From contig JAKUUI010000021.1 in NCBI GenBank assembly GCA_022448485.1, positions 1-34,322 on the forward strand: 34,322 bases of DNA, read 5' to 3'. Positions 32,290 to 34,322 of the stretch are shown here, piece by piece. The position numbers and the translations under genes were made by a program. The notes below the pieces were generated by a model. That model was not told the origin of the DNA and ran no database searches. It saw nothing but the letters and a program-made list of their open reading frames with translations. The stretch comes from SAR324 cluster bacterium (GTDB lineage: Bacteria > SAR324 > NAC60-12). Every line of letters starts with the position of its first letter. The stretch's first letter is position 1.

Positions 32290-33519
32290 TCACGCAATTT
32301 CATTTTGTAGTGGACGGACTAGGACTTTGCTACCTACAGGAAGCTCGGGAGAATCAGCTTCCACCCGGATCAGAGCATTTGATTCCACCAGCGAACCAAT
32401 ACTATGCGAGTCTTGAAAACCCAAGGGGCGCACCCGGAATTCCCCATTTTTCTCACTCAGCTGCCCGCGCATGAAATGCAGACGTTTGTGGGTTTTCGTG
32501 ATTGCTACATCAAGTGTGGCTTTGACCAGGGCTTCTTCCAGAATTCGGCGCCCCATCAATTTCCGCAGAGCAGGGCGCACAAATTCCTCAAACAGGACAT
32601 AGCTAGAAGCAGGATTTCCCGGTAGCCCAAAAACCAAAGTTTTACCACGACGGCCAAAAAACAAAGGCTTTCCTGGTTTGAATTTGATTTTCCAAAAAAT
32701 CTCTTCTACGCCCATCTCCTTCAACAGAGGCTTGGCATAATCCTTATCTCCAACAGACATTCCTCCGGAAACCAGGGTTACATCAGCTTGTAGCGCTTCT
32801 TCAAAATCATCTTTCAAGACGTCAGGAATATCGGGAACCATCGATATTTTTACCAGCTCACAAGATTCCTGTTTGACCATTCCTGCCAGCATGAAACGGT
32901 TTGATTCCCGGATTTGTCCGGCTTTCGGCTTACCCTCTACGTCAACCAACTCACTGCCGGTAGAAACAATGCTGATTTTCGGTAAGCGATGCACTGGAAC
33001 ATGCGCAAAACCAAAAGACGCAAGCACCGCAATTTGTGCCGGACCAATTACCGTTCCTGAAGGAATCATTGTTCTGCCTTCAGGTATATCTTCTCCCTGA
33101 TAGCGTACATTTTCTGTTTCTCGGATCGATTGAGTAAAGCGCACATAAGATTCTTCGAGCTCAATATCTTCCTTCATCACGACAGTATCGGCTCCTAGCG
33201 GAAGCGGTGCGCCTGTTGCAATCTGCATGCATTGTCCGGAACCCATCTTCTCATCTCCAGTATCTCCTGCAGAAATGTAACCCAGTTTTTCCAAGCGTAC
33301 TGAATTTTTGCGGGTAGCTTCGGTTAAATCTGCCGCTTGAACGGCATAACCATCCACGGCAGAATTGTCGAATAAAGGCATTCCGTGGGGAGCCAGGATG
33401 TCTTCTGAAAGAGCCAATCCCTGAGATTCAGCCAACGGACGATTCTCTTTTTCCAGTGGCTTGACATGTCCAAAAACCAGGGCTCTGGCGTCTTCGTAAG
33501 TTAACATCACGTTCTGCAT
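32290..33519 (-). CDS. moeA: Molybdopterin molybdenumtransferase MoeA
   Basis: 409 residues. Conserved blocks: PLFDNSAVDGYAV, QIATGAPLPLGADTVVMKED, ISIVSTGSELV, SGGMSVGDKDY, and FGLPGNPASSYVLFEEF. It inserts molybdate into adenylylated molybdopterin to form molybdenum cofactor. A second ATG lies four codons in. It overlaps or abuts lpxD (4-bp GTGA overlap if the GTG start is used). No other moa/mob genes are in the window. Confidence 0.96.
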   Translation of the reverse strand: MQNVMLTYEDARALVFGHVKPLEKENRPLAESQGLALSEDILAPHGMPLFDNSAVDGYAVQAADLTEATRKNSVRLEKLGYISAGDTGDEKMGSGQCMQIATGAPLPLGADTVVMKEDIELEESYVRFTQSIRETENVRYQGEDIPEGRTMIPSGTVIGPAQIAVLASFGFAHVPVHRLPKISIVSTGSELVDVEGKPKAGQIRESNRFMLAGMVKQESCELVKISMVPDIPDVLKDDFEEALQADVTLVSGGMSVGDKDYAKPLLKEMGVEEIFWKIKFKPGKPLFFGRRGKTLVFGLPGNPASSYVLFEEFVRPALRKLMGRRILEEALVKATLDVAITKTHKRLHFMRGQLSEKNGEFRVRPLGFQDSHSIGSLVESNALIRVEADSPELPVGSKVLVRPLQNEIA

Positions 33520-33558
33520 GTGGTTTCAGTGTCGTTTAGTTTCCAAATAAGACCCAAT

Positions 33559-33717
33559 TTACTTTTGCCCGGCGCCAGAAACACACCATTCATGGAAACC
33601 TTGATTTGACAAATTATCAAGCAGATCTATCCACTCGCTGTGGTCCCACGACCGGTGTTCTCTGAGCCATGCATTAAGCTCTTTTTTCGGGAAACGTTTT
33701 TTAATTATTTTAGCCAT
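33559..33717 (-). CDS. Small Trp-rich hypothetical protein (52 residues)
   Basis: ATG at 33717 to TAA at 33559. The N-terminus is basic (MAKIIKKRFPKKELNAWLRE) and the rest alternates Trp and acidic residues (SWDHSEWIDLLDNLSNQGF, then HEWC). Codon-level composition and the well-spaced Trp residues look like real protein. It ends 39 nt before the moeA start on the same strand, so the two could be cotranscribed. No ribosome binding site is clear. The function is unknown; a short nucleic-acid or protein-binding peptide is only a guess. Confidence 0.55.
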   Translation of the reverse strand: MAKIIKKRFPKKELNAWLREHRSWDHSEWIDLLDNLSNQGFHEWCVSGAGQK

Positions 33718-33816
33718 AATTGTTATTTTGCTATTCGTTTATGTTTGGATATTTTTAGTTGACAGTCACCTATTCTACGCATTTTTCAAAAACTCAAAAG
33801 TATCTTGTGCATTTTT

Positions 33817-33875
33817 TTGTTAACAAGGAAAGAAAGCCGGAAAACTTGAAACAGTTTATTTGAAATGTTAACATT
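33817..33875. promoter_or_regulatory. Paired TGTTAACA palindromes, possible operators
   Basis: TTGTTAACAA (10 bp) and AATGTTAACATT (12 bp) are perfect palindromes sharing TGTTAACA, with centres 48 bp apart. They lie about 110-160 bp upstream of the predicted sigma54 start, and also upstream of the divergent 52-residue gene. Confidence 0.4.
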
Positions 33876-33952
33876 ATGTGATGTTTTCAAAGTAGGTAAT
33901 GAATGTTTGTTATTGTTTTAGCACCGCATGTGATTGCAATGAAGTTGATGAT

Positions 33953-33968
33953 TGGCACCTTGTTTGTA
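33953..33968 (+). promoter_or_regulatory. Sigma54-like promoter before the two tiny membrane ORFs
   Basis: TGGCAC-N5-TTGTA fits the -24/-12 consensus at all positions but one (C to T at -12). The start would be near 33980, about 50 nt before the GTG at 34031. Confidence 0.45.
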
Positions 33969-34030
33969 CAGTGTCTCACGATTGTTTTTCGTTGATGTTT
34001 GAGTAATCGGGTGCAATTCGAGGGTGTTCA

Positions 34031-34207
34031 GTGGGTACTGCATCAAGTCCATCTGTTGATTTATTATCCAATCATGGCTGTGGCAGTGATTTCCGGCACT
34101 TAATAGCGCTGTTTCAGGGACGGTTTAGTGTCGATGGCAAGTGTTGGCTGTCTACGGGAATCACACTATTGCTGATCCTCATTGTTTTGGTTTATCAAAG
34201 GATGTAA
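34031..34207 (+). CDS. Putative 58-residue single-pass membrane protein
   Basis: A GTG start preceded by AGGG with 6 nt spacing; the frame ends at TAA 34205. A polar first half (SPSVDLLSNHGCGSDF) is followed by one strong membrane segment (ITLLLILIVLVY) and a basic end. It resembles the many short membrane subunits but no family is recognised. The next tiny ORF starts 4 nt later. Placement behind a sigma54-like element supports it, yet coding is not proven. Confidence 0.4.
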   Translation: MGTASSPSVDLLSNHGCGSDFRHLIALFQGRFSVDGKCWLSTGITLLLILIVLVYQRM

Positions 34208-34211
34208 AATC

Positions 34212-34313
34212 ATGTACGGTAATTTGAACAAACACCTATCCATGCTGGTTCACATTGGCACATTTTTCGTCTCAGCTGCAATGATTTATCTGGTGCAAGT
34301 GAAACTGTTTTGA
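34212..34313 (+). CDS. Putative 33-residue membrane peptide
   Basis: ATG at 34212 with AAAGGA 10-15 nt upstream. After a polar MYGNLNKHLSML the rest is one membrane segment (IGTFFVSAAMIYLV) with a Lys near the end. Its size and form recall small accessory membrane subunits. It could also be a chance ORF. Confidence 0.35.
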   Translation: MYGNLNKHLSMLVHIGTFFVSAAMIYLVQVKLF

Positions 34314-34322
34314 ATCATATAA

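Larger units (their letters stand above)
33718..34030. other. Intergenic region with palindromes and a sigma54-like element
   Basis: Over 300 bases without a gene. It contains perfect palindromes TTGTTAACAA (33817-33826) and AATGTTAACATT (33864-33875), both built on TGTTAACA, then a sigma54-like element at 33953-33968. The rest is AT-rich with nothing else recognised. Confidence 0.5.

Overview
The window comes from the chromosome of a Gram-negative, flagellated bacterium. The evidence is an outer-membrane and lipid A toolkit (bamD, cpoB, lpxD), a P-ring flagellar gene, several lipoproteins, a TatC translocase and a CsrA/FliW pair. Gene order and the moderately AT-rich composition would suit a deltaproteobacterium-like lineage (for example SAR324-like), but this taxonomic guess is inference only. 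No phage, insertion sequence, CRISPR array, rRNA or tRNA was recognised.

Layout. Bases 1-3400 hold an M48 metalloprotease (cut by the left edge) with an SH3-domain partner, an unrecognised 231-residue protein, a decayed secreted-protein pseudogene and a dispersed palindromic repeat. Bases 3.4-8.4 kb hold a DUF1499 lipoprotein, a small lipoprotein, a diacylglycerol-kinase-family enzyme, the FetAB-type ABC exporter, a HAD phosphatase and TatC. Bases 8.6-15.5 kb hold a 14-blade WD40 protein, a MATE exporter, a CoxE-like VWA protein, a gamma-carbonic-anhydrase-like protein and a small membrane protein. Bases 16.1-22.7 kb are a flagellar late-assembly cluster, flgI-flgJ-flgM-flgN-flgK-flgL-csrA-fliW, with a sigma54-like element before flgI and a strong sigma28-like element before flgM. 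Bases 22.7-26.3 kb hold rsmG, an exonuclease III, a membrane-anchored thioredoxin-like gene and scpB. Bases 26.4-30.9 kb are a tight same-strand run queF-metC-(pseudo-receiver/ATPase)-bamD-cpoB. Bases 30.9-33.7 kb are the opposite-strand run moeA-lpxD-yggT plus a 52-residue ORF. The right end holds two tiny membrane ORFs behind another sigma54-like element.

The most striking item is at 24276-24719 on the minus strand. Two apparent ORFs are in the same frame, separated by one TGA that falls exactly at the first position of a thioredoxin-type redox motif (UGA-Pro-Ser-Cys). A 38-nt hairpin begins at that TGA. This is best read as a selenoprotein with an envelope-facing Sec-x-x-Cys active site, not as two genes or a pseudogene.

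Other items worth attention are a structured leader of about 285 nt between the sigma28-like promoter and flgM, containing an 11-bp perfect hairpin with a GNRA loop; a response-regulator domain that has lost its phospho-acceptor Asp, fused to an RsbW-like ATPase; and three TGGC-N7-TTGTA elements upstream of flgI, the 231-residue unknown and the tiny ORFs.
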